A stretch of DNA of 64,000 bases, from NCBI GenBank assembly GCA_029265255.1, contig JAJUJQ010000001.1:596209-660208 (forward strand), given 5' to 3'. Positions 1 to 9,748 of this stretch are shown piece by piece. The notes beneath the pieces are model-generated. The model had not been told where the DNA came from. It did not search any database and was given only the letters and a program-made list of their open reading frames with translations. Position 1 is the stretch's first letter. Each line of letters begins with the position of its first letter. A program made the translations under genes and the position numbers. This stretch comes from Spirochaetota bacterium (GTDB taxonomy: Bacteria > Spirochaetota > Spirochaetia > Treponematales > Rectinemataceae).

Positions 1-543
1 TATGGATGGCATGCGCTCTCCCTCGGAACCGATGTGATTGTTCGTACAACGGACGGGGCAGCTTTGAGAGGTGGGTTTGCGTTTATTTATTCCTCAACCA
101 TTTACTTGTTTGCGCAGCTGGGAATCGCCCAGCCGGCCGCGGTCGCGGGCTTGCTTTTAGGAGCAGCGCCTCTTGCCTTCTCTTTGCTGTTCTTCGCAAT
201 TCCCACTATTCGATCGTTCCGGCTGAAATATGACAACGAACGATTGAAGCGTGAAAATATCAGGCGTTTTCTGTATGCTTCCGTGCTCGGTTCGCCTCAA
301 AGGTTCGACCCATCAGCTATCCAAGCCCGGTTGCCCGAAGTTTCGGCGGTACCTCCCGCGGCAATCGAGGAGGAGATTCGCCATCTTGCCGCATGGGCTT
401 CCGGAGAGCCAGGGGCAGATGGAACGTGGGCTTTCCCCGACATCCATTTCACACTGACAGAGGCTGATAAGGTGCGCGCCGCAATTGATGAAAGAAAATA
501 TGCACCCGATAAAACTGTTTTTGACACTGATCAATCCATATGA
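1..543 (+). CDS. Partial membrane protein of unknown function (5' end outside window)
   Basis: The reading frame is open from base 1, so the gene starts upstream of the window; a GTG at 34 is only an internal candidate start. Visible residues contain two hydrophobic stretches, likely membrane segments, within roughly the first 70 residues. A charged soluble C-terminal part of about 110 residues follows. The stop codon overlaps the ATG of the following transporter gene (ATGA at 540-543), which suggests translational coupling. I do not recognise the family. Whether the protein is wholly a membrane protein cannot be judged from this fragment. Confidence 0.6.
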   Translation, partial: YGWHALSLGTDVIVRTTDGAALRGGFAFIYSSTIYLFAQLGIAQPAAVAGLLLGAAPLAFSLLFFAIPTIRSFRLKYDNERLKRENIRRFLYASVLGSPQRFDPSAIQARLPEVSAVPPAAIEEEIRHLAAWASGEPGADGTWAFPDIHFTLTEADKVRAAIDERKYAPDKTVFDTDQSI

Positions 544-1523
544 AAGAATTGATTATCAGAGAAAAAACCGCGGGATTCCTGTTTGCTCTTTTTTCCGCCG
601 CAAGTTTCTCGACTCTTGGATTATTCGCGAAATCGCTGTTTGGAGCGGGGATTGCGGTCGAGGCGGTGCTCTCATGGCGTTTTATCATCGCAGCCACGTT
701 TCTCTGGATCATGGTCGCGGCCCGAACACAAAACCATCGCCAGGCCCTTCAATTTTTCAAGATCAGAAAGCTAGTTATTCTGGGGCTTCTGGGATTTGCG
801 CCGCAGGCCGGGCTTTTTTTTCTTACGGTAAAGATTTTGGATCCTGGGATTACGAGTCTGCTTCTCTATCTCTATCCCGCGTTTGTTTTCATTATTGGAG
901 CCCTGTTTCGCGGTGAAAAAGCTCACCGAGCGCAGGTAGCGGCGCTAATTCTTTCTCTGGGCGGGAGCATGCTGACATTCTGGAATGCCGGCAACTACCC
1001 GGCGTACGGGATTATTCTAGGCATGACAGTTGCTGCCGCTTACGCGATTTACCTGGTTTTGAGCGAGCGCATTCTTGAGGGAACAGACCCGATAATTGCG
1101 ACAGCGATCATCATCACCGTTGCTGCAGCGGTGTATGTTGTGATCGCGATGATCAAAGGAACATTGGTGATACTGTCATGGCCGCGCCAGGTCCTCTTAG
1201 CGGGCGGCGTCGGAATTATGGCGACGGTGCTTCCCATCATAACGCTGTTCATGGCGATGCAGCGGATAGGAGCGCGCGATACTTCGATCATCAGTACGAT
1301 CGAACCGGTGTGCACGAACATTTTATCCATGATGCTGTTTAACGAAGTCTTGACAGGGAGAAGAATTGCGGGGGGAATCCTGATTCTCGCGGGAGTCGCT
1401 CTTCTGCAGCGTGCAGATTATGCTTCTGCGCGCGGCAAGGATTCCTTGAGCCTCGAGATGTCTCGAAGCGGCGCAATTTCTCCATCATCGAAATCCAAGG
1501 GGACGGAAGAAGGGAACTCATAA
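540..1523 (+). CDS. EamA/DMT-superfamily transporter
   Basis: A 327-residue, very hydrophobic protein with about ten predicted transmembrane segments in two similar halves, the usual layout of EamA (drug/metabolite) transporters. The N-terminal half begins with a typical FALFSAASFSTLGLFAK-type first helix. The second half ends in the family's last helix (GGILILAGVALLQ). A hydrophilic C-terminal tail of about 40 residues follows. The substrate cannot be told from sequence; members export metabolites, amino acids or drugs. The start overlaps the preceding stop by 4 nt. The last 106 nt overlap the 3' end of the convergent gene at 1418-2254, so the polar tail may be a late extension. Confidence 0.85.
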   Translation: MKELIIREKTAGFLFALFSAASFSTLGLFAKSLFGAGIAVEAVLSWRFIIAATFLWIMVAARTQNHRQALQFFKIRKLVILGLLGFAPQAGLFFLTVKILDPGITSLLLYLYPAFVFIIGALFRGEKAHRAQVAALILSLGGSMLTFWNAGNYPAYGIILGMTVAAAYAIYLVLSERILEGTDPIIATAIIITVAAAVYVVIAMIKGTLVILSWPRQVLLAGGVGIMATVLPIITLFMAMQRIGARDTSIISTIEPVCTNILSMMLFNEVLTGRRIAGGILILAGVALLQRADYASARGKDSLSLEMSRSGAISPSSKSKGTEEGNS

Positions 1524-2254
1524 TCGGGGGATATCACAATCCGCTTCGAGAGGCATGCCAGGAAAATTTCTTCATGCATGTCGCGCGGATAGGTGGGGAA
1601 GAGCCAAGGGCCCCGGCGTGTGAAAAGTTCGTTTCCCACCAGCGTGTCAAAGCGCGCCCACGCACTTGTCTGCAAGCGCATTTGTTTTTCTCTCTGTATA
1701 GGCGAAGATAGCTTCGAGAGTATCATCATGTTCACCGCCGCTCTCAGCCCATCGACCCAGTCCTCTTGCACCGCGTCGAGACCATCTTCCCGGTCCGATA
1801 TCAGAATTCCCAGAGAAAAGGCAGCAGGCATCGGAAGGACAAGACTTGTCACCGTAGGTAATGGTGGTCTTGCAAGGTATTCGTCGTACAAGAATCGACA
1901 GCACGCGAGATGCGGCACTGCATTGCTTTCCGGAAGACCGGCAAAGGCTCTGGCTAATGAAATTGCTTTATATGAGGAAGACATTATTCGCACGGATCTG
2001 GCTGATGGGACAAAGGTACGTACCATTTCTGTCAGTCGCTTCTGATATTGGGTGGGTATGTCCGATAATAGACCACGGTCGATCATGCCTTTGGCCATTC
2101 GCGGTATTCCTTCCGGTCGAAAGCCCAGGAGCGCTCTTCCATAATCCGACCACAGACTCAATACGCGGGTTCCAAGTGAGGTGTACAGCCTGAAGCCGCG
2201 TGTCCTCCGTATGGACGGCAAGCGTTTCAGCAATGTCTCAGTACGGTCGGCCAT
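1418..2254 (-). CDS. Conserved-looking hypothetical protein downstream of the UvrD-like helicase
   Basis: A 278-residue soluble protein with no signal peptide and no clear membrane segment. I do not recognise a domain. The ATG at 2254 lies one base after the helicase stop codon (TGA-G-ATG). It is therefore almost certainly the last gene of the operon pfp-lolA-rodZ-rimO-uvrD and probably translationally coupled. The N-terminal 90 residues are basic (many Arg), and the C-terminus is acidic. Its final 106 nt overlap the 3' end of the convergent EamA gene. Function unknown. Confidence 0.65.
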   Translation of the reverse strand: MADRTETLLKRLPSIRRTRGFRLYTSLGTRVLSLWSDYGRALLGFRPEGIPRMAKGMIDRGLLSDIPTQYQKRLTEMVRTFVPSARSVRIMSSSYKAISLARAFAGLPESNAVPHLACCRFLYDEYLARPPLPTVTSLVLPMPAAFSLGILISDREDGLDAVQEDWVDGLRAAVNMMILSKLSSPIQREKQMRLQTSAWARFDTLVGNELFTRRGPWLFPTYPRDMHEEIFLACLSKRIVISPDYEFPSSVPLDFDDGEIAPLRDISRLKESLPRAEA

Positions 2255-2255
2255 C

Positions 2256-4472
2256 TCATTCCTCCGCTTTTTCGAGCTTGCGCGTATATTTCGGAAAGAA
2301 TTGCGCGACCTTTCCAGTATCGAATCTGACGATCACCAGGGGCCCGGCGCTCTGAGAAACACTTACCTTGATGACCGTACCGCTTCCATATTCCTCATGA
2401 TAGACTCGCATGCCGCTTCTCCATTCCGCCGATGGTTCCTCAGACGCGAGAGAGGAAGGTCGCGTTGGCGATATGCTGGGTGAGGGAATTGCGCCTGCAT
2501 ACTGTTCTTGAGGCTTTTCAGCGCGCCCACCTATTCCTCCGCGCGCAAGCGCGTGCTGACCCTTTTGCCACAGCTCATAATACTCCGGGGCTATTTCAGT
2601 CAGGAATCTACTTGGTGCTGTTTCGTATATCCTTCCGTGCATACGTCGCCAACGGCACGCCGTCAGATAGAGCTTCTCTTTCGCCCGGGTCACCGCAACG
2701 TAGAACAGCCTTCGCTGTTCTTCAAGATCTTCGCCCTCTTCGTCACTGCGTGGAAAGAGTCCCTGCTCCAGTCCGGTCACAATGACCACAGGAAATTCGA
2801 GGCCTTTGGTGTTGTGCATGGTGATAAGGGTGACCGCGTCTGCATCCGAATCTTGTGTTCGGCTGGACTGGTCCAGCATCACGGTATCGAGAAATTCGAG
2901 CAACCCTTCTTCCGAAAGAGGAAATTCGGAGGCTGCATTCACAAGCTCGTCGATGTTCGCTTCCTTCTGTGTTCCACCGATAAGGTCTTTGCTGTGATAG
3001 TAGTCCAGAAGGCCGCTTTGCCTCGCAAGCTCGTCTACCAGTTGGCCAAGGTCGCCCTGGCACTCATGCAGCCGGTTATGGGCCGCGTCGATAAGCGCAA
3101 GGAAATTTCGCATGCCTTCTCGGCCTTTGCCATGCATGGAGGAAACAGCCTGAAGCGAAGATTCATAGAGGTCGATATTTCGTTCCAATGCCAAGGCGAT
3201 TATATAATCCGTCGACGAAGGTCCGATTCCCCGTGCTGGCTTGTTGACTATCCGCGAGAACGCAATCTGATCACGTGGATTGGCAAGAAACGAGAGGAAC
3301 GCGAGCATGTCCTTGATCTCTTCGCGTTCATAGAAACGAAGTGCTCCGATAATGCGGTAAGGAATACCGAGTTGGGGAAAGAGCCGTTCGAACCCGAGCG
3401 ATTGGGCGTTGGTACGATAGAGTATGGCGATGTCTTTCCACAACCCCCCGTGCTGAACATGGCATTTGGCTGTCATCGCGCAGAACTCGATTTCCTGATC
3501 CTGATCATCGAGGAGCGCAAGCTGGGGTTTGACCCCGCCTGGACGTGTTGAAAGAAGCCTTTTGCCCAGACGTTTCGCATTATGCAGAACCACCGCGTTG
3601 GCAAAATCGAGAATTGTCTGATAAGAGCGATAGTTACGCTCGAGACGTATGAGTCTTGTTTCGGGGAATACCTTCTGAAAATTGAGGATATTGCGTATTT
3701 CAGCGCCACGAAAGCGATAGATCGACTGATCGTCGTCTCCTACCACGCAGAGCATCGTGTCTGGGTCGGAGAGTTGTTGAAGCAGACGGAATTGGGCAAC
3801 GTTGGAATCCTGATATTCATCAACAAGGATGACCCTGTACCGCTGCCTGGTTCTGAGGCGAATCGCCTCGTCTTTCTCAAGGAGTCGGGCGGGCATAAAT
3901 ATCAGGTCACCGAAATCGACATTGCCGGTCTGCCGCAATCGAGCCTCATAGGCAGCGTAAATCCGGCGGAATTCTGGATTCTGACTGATAAAGCCGAGCT
4001 CTGGCGAATCGGGCGTCATGTAATAGTCCTTGGCCTTGCCGATAAGAAAAGCATAATCGCCGCATTCGCGCTTTGTGAGCGAGGGAAAAATGGAGTGTAC
4101 CAATTCGGTACTGTCGTTCTCATCGTAAATTGTAAACCCGGTTCGGAGGCCGAACGCCTGGGTATTTCGCCGCATGAACCAAGCGCCGAAGGAATGGAAG
4201 GTTCTAATAGTGGCGCGAGCACATGCAGACTCGATCATCATGGCTCGTTCCTTCATTTCGTTGGCAGCCTTGTTCGTAAAGGTAACCGCGAGCACGGATT
4301 CCGGCGGTATGTGCTTTTCGCGTACGAGGTACACGATTTTTGAAGTGATGACCTTCGTTTTTCCTGTGCCGGCCCCCGCAAGGATGAGCAGGCGTTTTTC
4401 TTCCGCAAAGACGGCATCGAGCTGCTCGGGGTTCAGGTCTTTGAGATAGTCTGGAATCCGTCCTTGTATCAT
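2256..4472 (-). CDS. UvrD/PcrA/Rep-family ATP-dependent DNA helicase
   Basis: A 738-residue superfamily 1A 3'-5' helicase for DNA repair and rolling-circle or replication-fork processing. Visible motifs are Walker A (GAGTGKT, residues 33-39), motif Ia/Ib with TFTNKAANEM, motif II (VDEYQDSN, about residue 217) and motif III (GDDDQSIYRFRGA). Motifs IV-VI include TMHNTKGLEF and AVTRAKEKLY. A small C-terminal domain with YGSGTVIKV and VRFDTG resembles the PcrA C-terminal Tudor-like domain that contacts RNA polymerase; this favours PcrA/UvrD over Rep. The start overlaps the end of rimO by 4 nt. Confidence 0.93.
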   Translation of the reverse strand: MIQGRIPDYLKDLNPEQLDAVFAEEKRLLILAGAGTGKTKVITSKIVYLVREKHIPPESVLAVTFTNKAANEMKERAMMIESACARATIRTFHSFGAWFMRRNTQAFGLRTGFTIYDENDSTELVHSIFPSLTKRECGDYAFLIGKAKDYYMTPDSPELGFISQNPEFRRIYAAYEARLRQTGNVDFGDLIFMPARLLEKDEAIRLRTRQRYRVILVDEYQDSNVAQFRLLQQLSDPDTMLCVVGDDDQSIYRFRGAEIRNILNFQKVFPETRLIRLERNYRSYQTILDFANAVVLHNAKRLGKRLLSTRPGGVKPQLALLDDQDQEIEFCAMTAKCHVQHGGLWKDIAILYRTNAQSLGFERLFPQLGIPYRIIGALRFYEREEIKDMLAFLSFLANPRDQIAFSRIVNKPARGIGPSSTDYIIALALERNIDLYESSLQAVSSMHGKGREGMRNFLALIDAAHNRLHECQGDLGQLVDELARQSGLLDYYHSKDLIGGTQKEANIDELVNAASEFPLSEEGLLEFLDTVMLDQSSRTQDSDADAVTLITMHNTKGLEFPVVIVTGLEQGLFPRSDEEGEDLEEQRRLFYVAVTRAKEKLYLTACRWRRMHGRIYETAPSRFLTEIAPEYYELWQKGQHALARGGIGGRAEKPQEQYAGAIPSPSISPTRPSSLASEEPSAEWRSGMRVYHEEYGSGTVIKVSVSQSAGPLVIVRFDTGKVAQFFPKYTRKLEKAEE

Positions 4473-5800
4473 GGTTCGGCAGTATACTCCGGAATTGCAT
4501 TGAAATCGACACCATTCACCGAGACGATACGCGCCCGGACCCTCTCTCCGGGGTTATAGGCTCCGTGGACGAGCGTTACCCCATCGACATCCGGCGCTTG
4601 CATCCACCCTCGGCCGATACAGAGGTCGTCATGCTCGAAGCGCTCTTCGATAATGAAGAAATCGGATTGACCAATAAAACGGTTCAAGCGGGCAGCGGTA
4701 ATGCGGGTCTGAGCTTCCTCGATGAACGCCTTCCGCTGTTTCGCGATGGTTTTGGAAATTACCGGTTTCATATTCCATGCGGGAGTATGCTCTTCTCGCG
4801 AAAAGATAAACGTGCCCAGCCAGTCAAGTTGTGCCTGCTCCTGGAACTCGAGCAGGATCCTGAAGTCTTCTTCCGTTTCGCCAGGAAATCCCACCATGAA
4901 GGTTGAGCGGATCATGGCGTCAGGAATCTTGTCTCGGATGGCAGCAAGAAGATCCAGGTATGTCTCAGCCGAGCCATGGCGGTTCATGCGGGCGAGCAGC
5001 GTGCCAGATGCATGTTGGAAAGGGATGTCGAAATAGGGAACAAATCGTGTGTTCTTCCCGAAGAAGGGAAGAATTTCCATGGGAAAATGATCCGGATGAA
5101 TGTACAGAGGACGTACACGAAATTCACCGGGAATTCTTTCTAGGGCCTCAAACAGATCAGGCAACAGGCAGCGTCCTCCGAGATCTCTGCCATAATTGCC
5201 CAAATCCTGTCCGATAAGTACTAATTCGAACATTCCCCGATCGATCAGGACGCGACACTCTTCGACAATATCGTCGATGTTTCTGGAGCGAAGTTCTCCC
5301 CGAATGAGCGGAATGGCGCAGTACGCGCAATGGTTCGAGCAGCCTTCGGTAATTTTAATGTGCGCTGTCCCAGGAAAGTCAAAAATGGTTTTTCGGATAT
5401 ACACGTGTTCGGGCATTCGCGATGGAGGAGGAGGGCTGAGCACCATTCGCGTCCCTGCCAGGATATCGCGAAGCGCGGCAGGCACAATGCTGAGATCGGC
5501 ATTTCCCAGTACTCCATCCGCTTCTGACATTTCTGCGAAGAGTTCCTTGGAATATCGCTGGGAAAGACAGCCAGCAATCACGACCTTTTTTTCTGGCCAT
5601 GCTCGTCTGGCCGCAATGATGGCATCGATGGATTCCCTTTTTGCGTCTTCGATGAATCCGCAGGTGTTGATGATGATAATATCCGCGCCATCCGGCGATT
5701 CTGCTTGCAGAAATCCATTATCTATCAATCTGGTACTGATCTCCTCGCCGTCGACCTGGTTTTTCGCGCAGCCATGCTGGTCGATGTAGAATGAAGCCAT
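4469..5800 (-). CDS. rimO: Ribosomal protein uS12 methylthiotransferase RimO
   Basis: A 443-residue radical SAM methylthiotransferase. The N-terminal MTTase domain starts with a GCAKNQVDGEE signature, the RimO form of the motif, and carries the conserved Cys residues at about 12, 48 and 81 that hold the second 4Fe-4S cluster. The radical SAM CxxxCxxC motif (CSNHCAYC) lies near residues 152-159. A C-terminal TRAM region follows. RimO adds a methylthio group to an Asp of ribosomal protein uS12. The GCAKN form and the short length favour RimO over MiaB. It lies 10 nt after the rodZ-like gene and overlaps the helicase start, so it is mid-operon. Confidence 0.92.
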   Translation of the reverse strand: MASFYIDQHGCAKNQVDGEEISTRLIDNGFLQAESPDGADIIIINTCGFIEDAKRESIDAIIAARRAWPEKKVVIAGCLSQRYSKELFAEMSEADGVLGNADLSIVPAALRDILAGTRMVLSPPPPSRMPEHVYIRKTIFDFPGTAHIKITEGCSNHCAYCAIPLIRGELRSRNIDDIVEECRVLIDRGMFELVLIGQDLGNYGRDLGGRCLLPDLFEALERIPGEFRVRPLYIHPDHFPMEILPFFGKNTRFVPYFDIPFQHASGTLLARMNRHGSAETYLDLLAAIRDKIPDAMIRSTFMVGFPGETEEDFRILLEFQEQAQLDWLGTFIFSREEHTPAWNMKPVISKTIAKQRKAFIEEAQTRITAARLNRFIGQSDFFIIEERFEHDDLCIGRGWMQAPDVDGVTLVHGAYNPGERVRARIVSVNGVDFNAIPEYTAEP

Positions 5801-5810
5801 TATGGTTCCT

Positions 5811-7241
5811 TTAGTCGAGCGTCGTTGCGATCAGTGCCCATCCGCCCTGAGCGGAGGACCAGGAGAGTCGCTTTACCGCAATTTCACCTGCGCCTCCCAT
5901 CGAGAACTCCGTCGATTTGCCTGCCGATTGATAGACATTGATGCGCACCGACTGGGCATTGGATGTCCAAAACGTGACACTGTTCGATACATTGATGGTG
6001 ATTGATTCACCTTTCCGATAATATTTTTCCACCCATTCCCTGCGATCCGCCTCGTACCGGAACATCACGGGGGAGGCAAAACTCACGTTTACAAAGAATT
6101 GATGGGGTCCGGAAGCGCTTTTGAAGACAACCTGCGGAGTATCAGCAGCTCTGGTCGGCGCGGGGGAGCCAGGTGTTCCGCTTCCCGCAGGAATTGTAAT
6201 GCCGCTTTCAGCGCTTGATGAAGTCAGCGCCTCTTTGACCTCGAATCGTACCAGCACACCATGCTGGGGGGCCTGAGGCGCAAAATCCTTTACCGTGAGA
6301 ACGAGCCTCTCGCGTTCGCTTGAAGGATTGATGACCGCTTCTTCATTGAGTCCCGCAGTAAAGGTCCCGTAGGGGGTCGAGAATGCGGTCTTTTCTGAGA
6401 CCGCATCGAGCATCACAGACACAAAATCGTCGTCAAGAGGGAGATACACGCGATCGCCAGGGTATATCCGCTGCTCAAACGGGAGACCTTCCGCGCGATA
6501 TTCAACCGGCTGCCTGGAGGGAGCAGCGGATCGCGCTGTGCCCGAAAATCTTACAAGTATCAGCGCGAGGACAGTCGCTACTGTCAGCGCGATTGCGCCT
6601 AACACGACGATCGAAATACGCCGGCGAGGTGATGCCGCCGGCTTTGAATCCGGCGGATTCGCTGAAAATGACGGGGAGGGTGCGGCCTCTTCCGGCGGAG
6701 AAGGCAAAGATTCAGCGGCTTTTGAAGCTGGTGGGTTTTGCCCGCGTGCTTTTGAGCTTTTTTTCGATCTGGATGGCGCAGACCGGGATTCCGAAATGGT
6801 CTCTGAAGGTATTGATTCCTGCATCACTTCCGGAAACAGCGGTGGAGTGACGGCTTGTTCGGGGAGTTGAGATGGCCGGGTTATCTGGTCGGAGGTAACA
6901 GGCTCAGCGATCCCGCCAGTTCGCTCCCCTTCTGAAGGTCGAGCGGCTTGCACGGCTGCCGCCGGCATCGAAGGTGAAGGAATTCTGGATTCTGCGGAAT
7001 GTACAGATTCCTCATCTTTCGCTCGATACCGAGCGATCATTTGTTCAGCATCCAGACCGAGGAATTCAGCATAATTCCGTATGAATCCCTGTATGTACAC
7101 TTCTCCAGGGAAATCCCGGAAATTATCGCTTTCGATTCCTTGAAGATACCGGGTACTGATATTGGTTTCGTCTGCAACCTGCTCGAGCGTTAAGCCATGG
7201 CTGAGACGTTTTTCGCGGAATATTTCGCCTATCCTGCCCAT
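5811..7241 (-). CDS. RodZ-like helix-turn-helix membrane protein
   Basis: A 476-residue protein with the RodZ plan. Residues 1-72 form a Cro/xre-type HTH (GLTLEQVADETNIS, then YLQGIESDNF). A Pro/Ser/Glu-rich linker follows, then one transmembrane helix at about 211-232 (ISIVVLGAIALTVATVLALI). A periplasmic part ends in a DUF4115-like beta domain from about residue 385. RodZ links MreB to the cell-wall elongation machinery and shapes the cell. Linkers this long are common outside proteobacteria. The gene lies 27 nt after the lolA-like gene. Calling it a true RodZ is inference from architecture. Confidence 0.8.
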   Translation of the reverse strand: MGRIGEIFREKRLSHGLTLEQVADETNISTRYLQGIESDNFRDFPGEVYIQGFIRNYAEFLGLDAEQMIARYRAKDEESVHSAESRIPSPSMPAAAVQAARPSEGERTGGIAEPVTSDQITRPSQLPEQAVTPPLFPEVMQESIPSETISESRSAPSRSKKSSKARGQNPPASKAAESLPSPPEEAAPSPSFSANPPDSKPAASPRRRISIVVLGAIALTVATVLALILVRFSGTARSAAPSRQPVEYRAEGLPFEQRIYPGDRVYLPLDDDFVSVMLDAVSEKTAFSTPYGTFTAGLNEEAVINPSSERERLVLTVKDFAPQAPQHGVLVRFEVKEALTSSSAESGITIPAGSGTPGSPAPTRAADTPQVVFKSASGPHQFFVNVSFASPVMFRYEADRREWVEKYYRKGESITINVSNSVTFWTSNAQSVRINVYQSAGKSTEFSMGGAGEIAVKRLSWSSAQGGWALIATTLD

Positions 7242-7268
7242 ATGAACTCCCGCGATACCCGTCGCTGC

Positions 7269-7955
7269 CTATTGAAACAGAAAATTGTTGTAAACATTGG
7301 CACTTGCTGGCGGCTCATAGGCAAAGCGGCTGTCCGGTATTCCTCTGTTGAGCCTGATATCGAGAAAATCAAAACTGATCTTGTCATTGGATATTGTCCA
7401 GCCTTCCAATCTCCGGATCAACAGTGTGTCGACACTCACCGAGAGCCTGATATTTCTGAACCCTTCAGAGACACTCTTGCGGGACAGCATAAGGCGATAG
7501 ACTTGCTCCTGAGAGCCCGCGTCCAGCGGTTCCGGAGAAGGACTTTTTTCCCATCCGACTGTGTAGTTGCGCCGCAGAAGCGAGAGTCCTTCCTTCGACG
7601 CGAGAGAGGCAGCGCCAAGTGATGTTGATTGATCGCCAGCATCCTGCTTCAGCACAGCCCGGTACTGGGGAAGGTAGACGACGAGTGTTTTCCCGTCGAA
7701 GACGATGACTTGATCTGCCGGCTGCGAAAAATCAATGCGCAGGAGCGCGGGGGATTTGAACCACAGCGTTCCGGTCATGGGCTGGCGTCCTGCTGATATC
7801 TGTACTGCAGCCTGGTAATCGGAAACAGAAGCATAGCGTTCCGCCAGTTTCGCGAAGAACTGGTCGGCGGTAAGCACTTCCTGGCCATGCGCAAAGGCGA
7901 TGGTCAGGAAGAGCAGCAATGCTGCGCTTGCGATACGAAAAGCCGTCTCTTTCAC
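7269..7955 (-). CDS. LolA-like outer-membrane lipoprotein carrier protein
   Basis: A 228-residue periplasmic protein. A signal peptide occupies residues 1-24 (hydrophobic run [14 protein letters not shown], cleavage near AHG-Q). The mature part fits the LolA/LolB fold: an early helix ([17 protein letters not shown]), the [15 protein letters not shown] strand pair typical of the family, and [14 protein letters not shown]. LolA carries lipoproteins across the periplasm to the outer membrane, which implies a diderm host. The start overlaps the pfp stop by 4 nt, indicating coupling. A LolA-like protein with another cargo remains possible. Confidence 0.8.
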   Translation of the reverse strand: MKETAFRIASAALLLFLTIAFAHGQEVLTADQFFAKLAERYASVSDYQAAVQISAGRQPMTGTLWFKSPALLRIDFSQPADQVIVFDGKTLVVYLPQYRAVLKQDAGDQSTSLGAASLASKEGLSLLRRNYTVGWEKSPSPEPLDAGSQEQVYRLMLSRKSVSEGFRNIRLSVSVDTLLIRRLEGWTISNDKISFDFLDIRLNRGIPDSRFAYEPPASANVYNNFLFQ

Positions 7956-9613
7956 GAATGGTGCTCCAGTTGCAGAGTTATCGCTGGGGTATCCGTGATC
8001 GACGGAGGGCCGAAATACTGGATGCTCCCAGGGATTCGATAGTCAGAGGAGAGAGCCCACTTGCTCCTTGCATTCATGAAAGCAGCAAATGGTTTCCCTT
8101 CGAGATCGACCAGCGCTTTACGTATCACCGGCTTATCCTTCCCATGCCGATGTTCCAGATTCATCATCGATACAAGCGGGATACCTCCCGGTATCCATTC
8201 CCTCGCTGGAGCCGCAAGATTGCGAATTGCCACGATATAGCCGGTGAGGCGATTCAGGGCAAGAAGGCATGCGGCATATCCGAGAGAGTAGCAGTAATCG
8301 GCATCGAAGTTCGAAGGAAAGGCGCACCGGCCTTCGTACCCGAAGAAATGAGTCTGATAATCGAATTTACCTCGATAGGTTTGGGCAGCTGCCATTTCGG
8401 CCAGGCGGCGCCCCACCATCTCGACGAGAAGCTTTTCAGTCTCGATACGCGAGACCTGAACATTGCCATGCGGATCCCGATCCCAGCAAAGCTGCGTCTG
8501 TATGCCATCAGGAAGGCTGGCAAAGAGAGAAGCGCTGTCAGGGTCCAGATGTGATTGAACAAACGATCGCTGGGCCTCGCCACGCGGAAGTGATTCGTAC
8601 GCATTCCCCGCAGCGGCGATAATGTCGTTGATATTCGCGATGAGTTTCTTTATTTCGGGAATGAACTCTATAAGTCCCTCAGGAATGATCACAACGCCAA
8701 AATTCTCTCCCTTCGCTGCCCGGGCGGCTATTGCATCACAAATGGTCTGCACAATGTCAGAAAGGCTCATGCCTTTCGCTTCGATTTCTTCAGAGATGAG
8801 CGCGATGTTGGGTCTTGTCTGGAAGGCGCACTCCAGCGTGATATGCGAAGCTGAGCGCCCCATGAGCTTGATGAAATGCCAGTATTTGCGTCCTGAAGCG
8901 GCATCCCTGCAGATGTTCCCGATAAGCTCCGAATATATCTTGGTTGCGGTATCGAAACCGAAAGACGTTTCGATCCATTCGTTTTTAAGATCTCCGTCGA
9001 TGGTCTTCGGCACTCCAACAACCGTTATCGCCGCGCCTTTTCGGATGAAATATTCGGACAGCAGGGCAGCGTTTGTATTTGAATCGTCACCACCGATGAT
9101 GATCAACGCATCAAGCTTAAGCTTTTCCGCGGTTTCGAACGATTTTTCGAACTGCTCAGGAGTTTCGATCTTTGTTCTTCCAGAGCCGATCATATCGAAG
9201 CCGCCGGTATTGCGGTATTGCTCCACAATATCTTTGGTGATCTCCATGTAGTTGCCATCGATTAGACCGGCGGGTCCTCCCTTGAACCCGATCAGCACAG
9301 AATCGGCATGAACCTTCTTGAGCCCATCGAAAAGACCAGCGATGACATTGTGGCCTCCCGCCGCCGGACCTCCGGAAAGAATGACGCCGACAGTAAGAGG
9401 TGCGCTTGGAAGGGCGCTGTCTCCCGCTACAAATCGGATTGCAGGCTTGCCGTAGCTATGTGGGAATAAGGTCCGAAGGGCCTCGCGGTCCCTTTCCGGC
9501 TCAATGACTTCTGTTGGTTCGATTTTGATTTTTGAGACGGGTTCGAAAAATATTTCCGGCATTTTTGGTGCATAAGCATACCGGGCTACATGGAGTGGTG
9601 ACCGTTCCATCAC
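7952..9613 (-). CDS. pfp: Pyrophosphate-dependent 6-phosphofructokinase, long form
   Basis: A 553-residue enzyme of the PFP-beta/long PPi-PFK type. It reversibly phosphorylates fructose 6-phosphate using pyrophosphate. Evidence is the nucleotide-site stretch [15 protein letters not shown] at about residue 79, then [10 protein letters not shown]. The second Asp of GGDDS is the hallmark of PPi users; ATP enzymes have GGDGS. The catalytic PKTIDGD motif is also present. The length matches spirochaete and plant-beta enzymes rather than the roughly 320-residue ATP type. It is the first gene of the operon running left to position 1418. The start has an AGGAG ribosome-binding site 7 nt upstream. Confidence 0.92.
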   Translation of the reverse strand: MMERSPLHVARYAYAPKMPEIFFEPVSKIKIEPTEVIEPERDREALRTLFPHSYGKPAIRFVAGDSALPSAPLTVGVILSGGPAAGGHNVIAGLFDGLKKVHADSVLIGFKGGPAGLIDGNYMEITKDIVEQYRNTGGFDMIGSGRTKIETPEQFEKSFETAEKLKLDALIIIGGDDSNTNAALLSEYFIRKGAAITVVGVPKTIDGDLKNEWIETSFGFDTATKIYSELIGNICRDAASGRKYWHFIKLMGRSASHITLECAFQTRPNIALISEEIEAKGMSLSDIVQTICDAIAARAAKGENFGVVIIPEGLIEFIPEIKKLIANINDIIAAAGNAYESLPRGEAQRSFVQSHLDPDSASLFASLPDGIQTQLCWDRDPHGNVQVSRIETEKLLVEMVGRRLAEMAAAQTYRGKFDYQTHFFGYEGRCAFPSNFDADYCYSLGYAACLLALNRLTGYIVAIRNLAAPAREWIPGGIPLVSMMNLEHRHGKDKPVIRKALVDLEGKPFAAFMNARSKWALSSDYRIPGSIQYFGPPSITDTPAITLQLEHHS

Positions 9614-9644
9614 AGCGCTGCTCCTTTTCTCTGGATATGTGTTA

Positions 9645-9672
9645 TTGTATCGATTTGGTGATACATTGAAAA
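9645..9672 (-). promoter_or_regulatory. Putative sigma-70 promoter of the pfp operon
   Basis: Read on the minus strand, a TTTTCA -35 (9667-9672) and a TACAAT -10 (9645-9650) are separated by 16 nt. They lie about 30 nt before the pfp start. The -10 is close to consensus and the -35 is moderate. This is a pattern match only. Confidence 0.45.
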
Positions 9673-9748
9673 GGGCGGAAGTCGGGAAAGAAAATGCGAA
9701 CGCTTGATATTGGTCTCATTTATGCCGATAAAAAGTAGAGGGTGTTTC

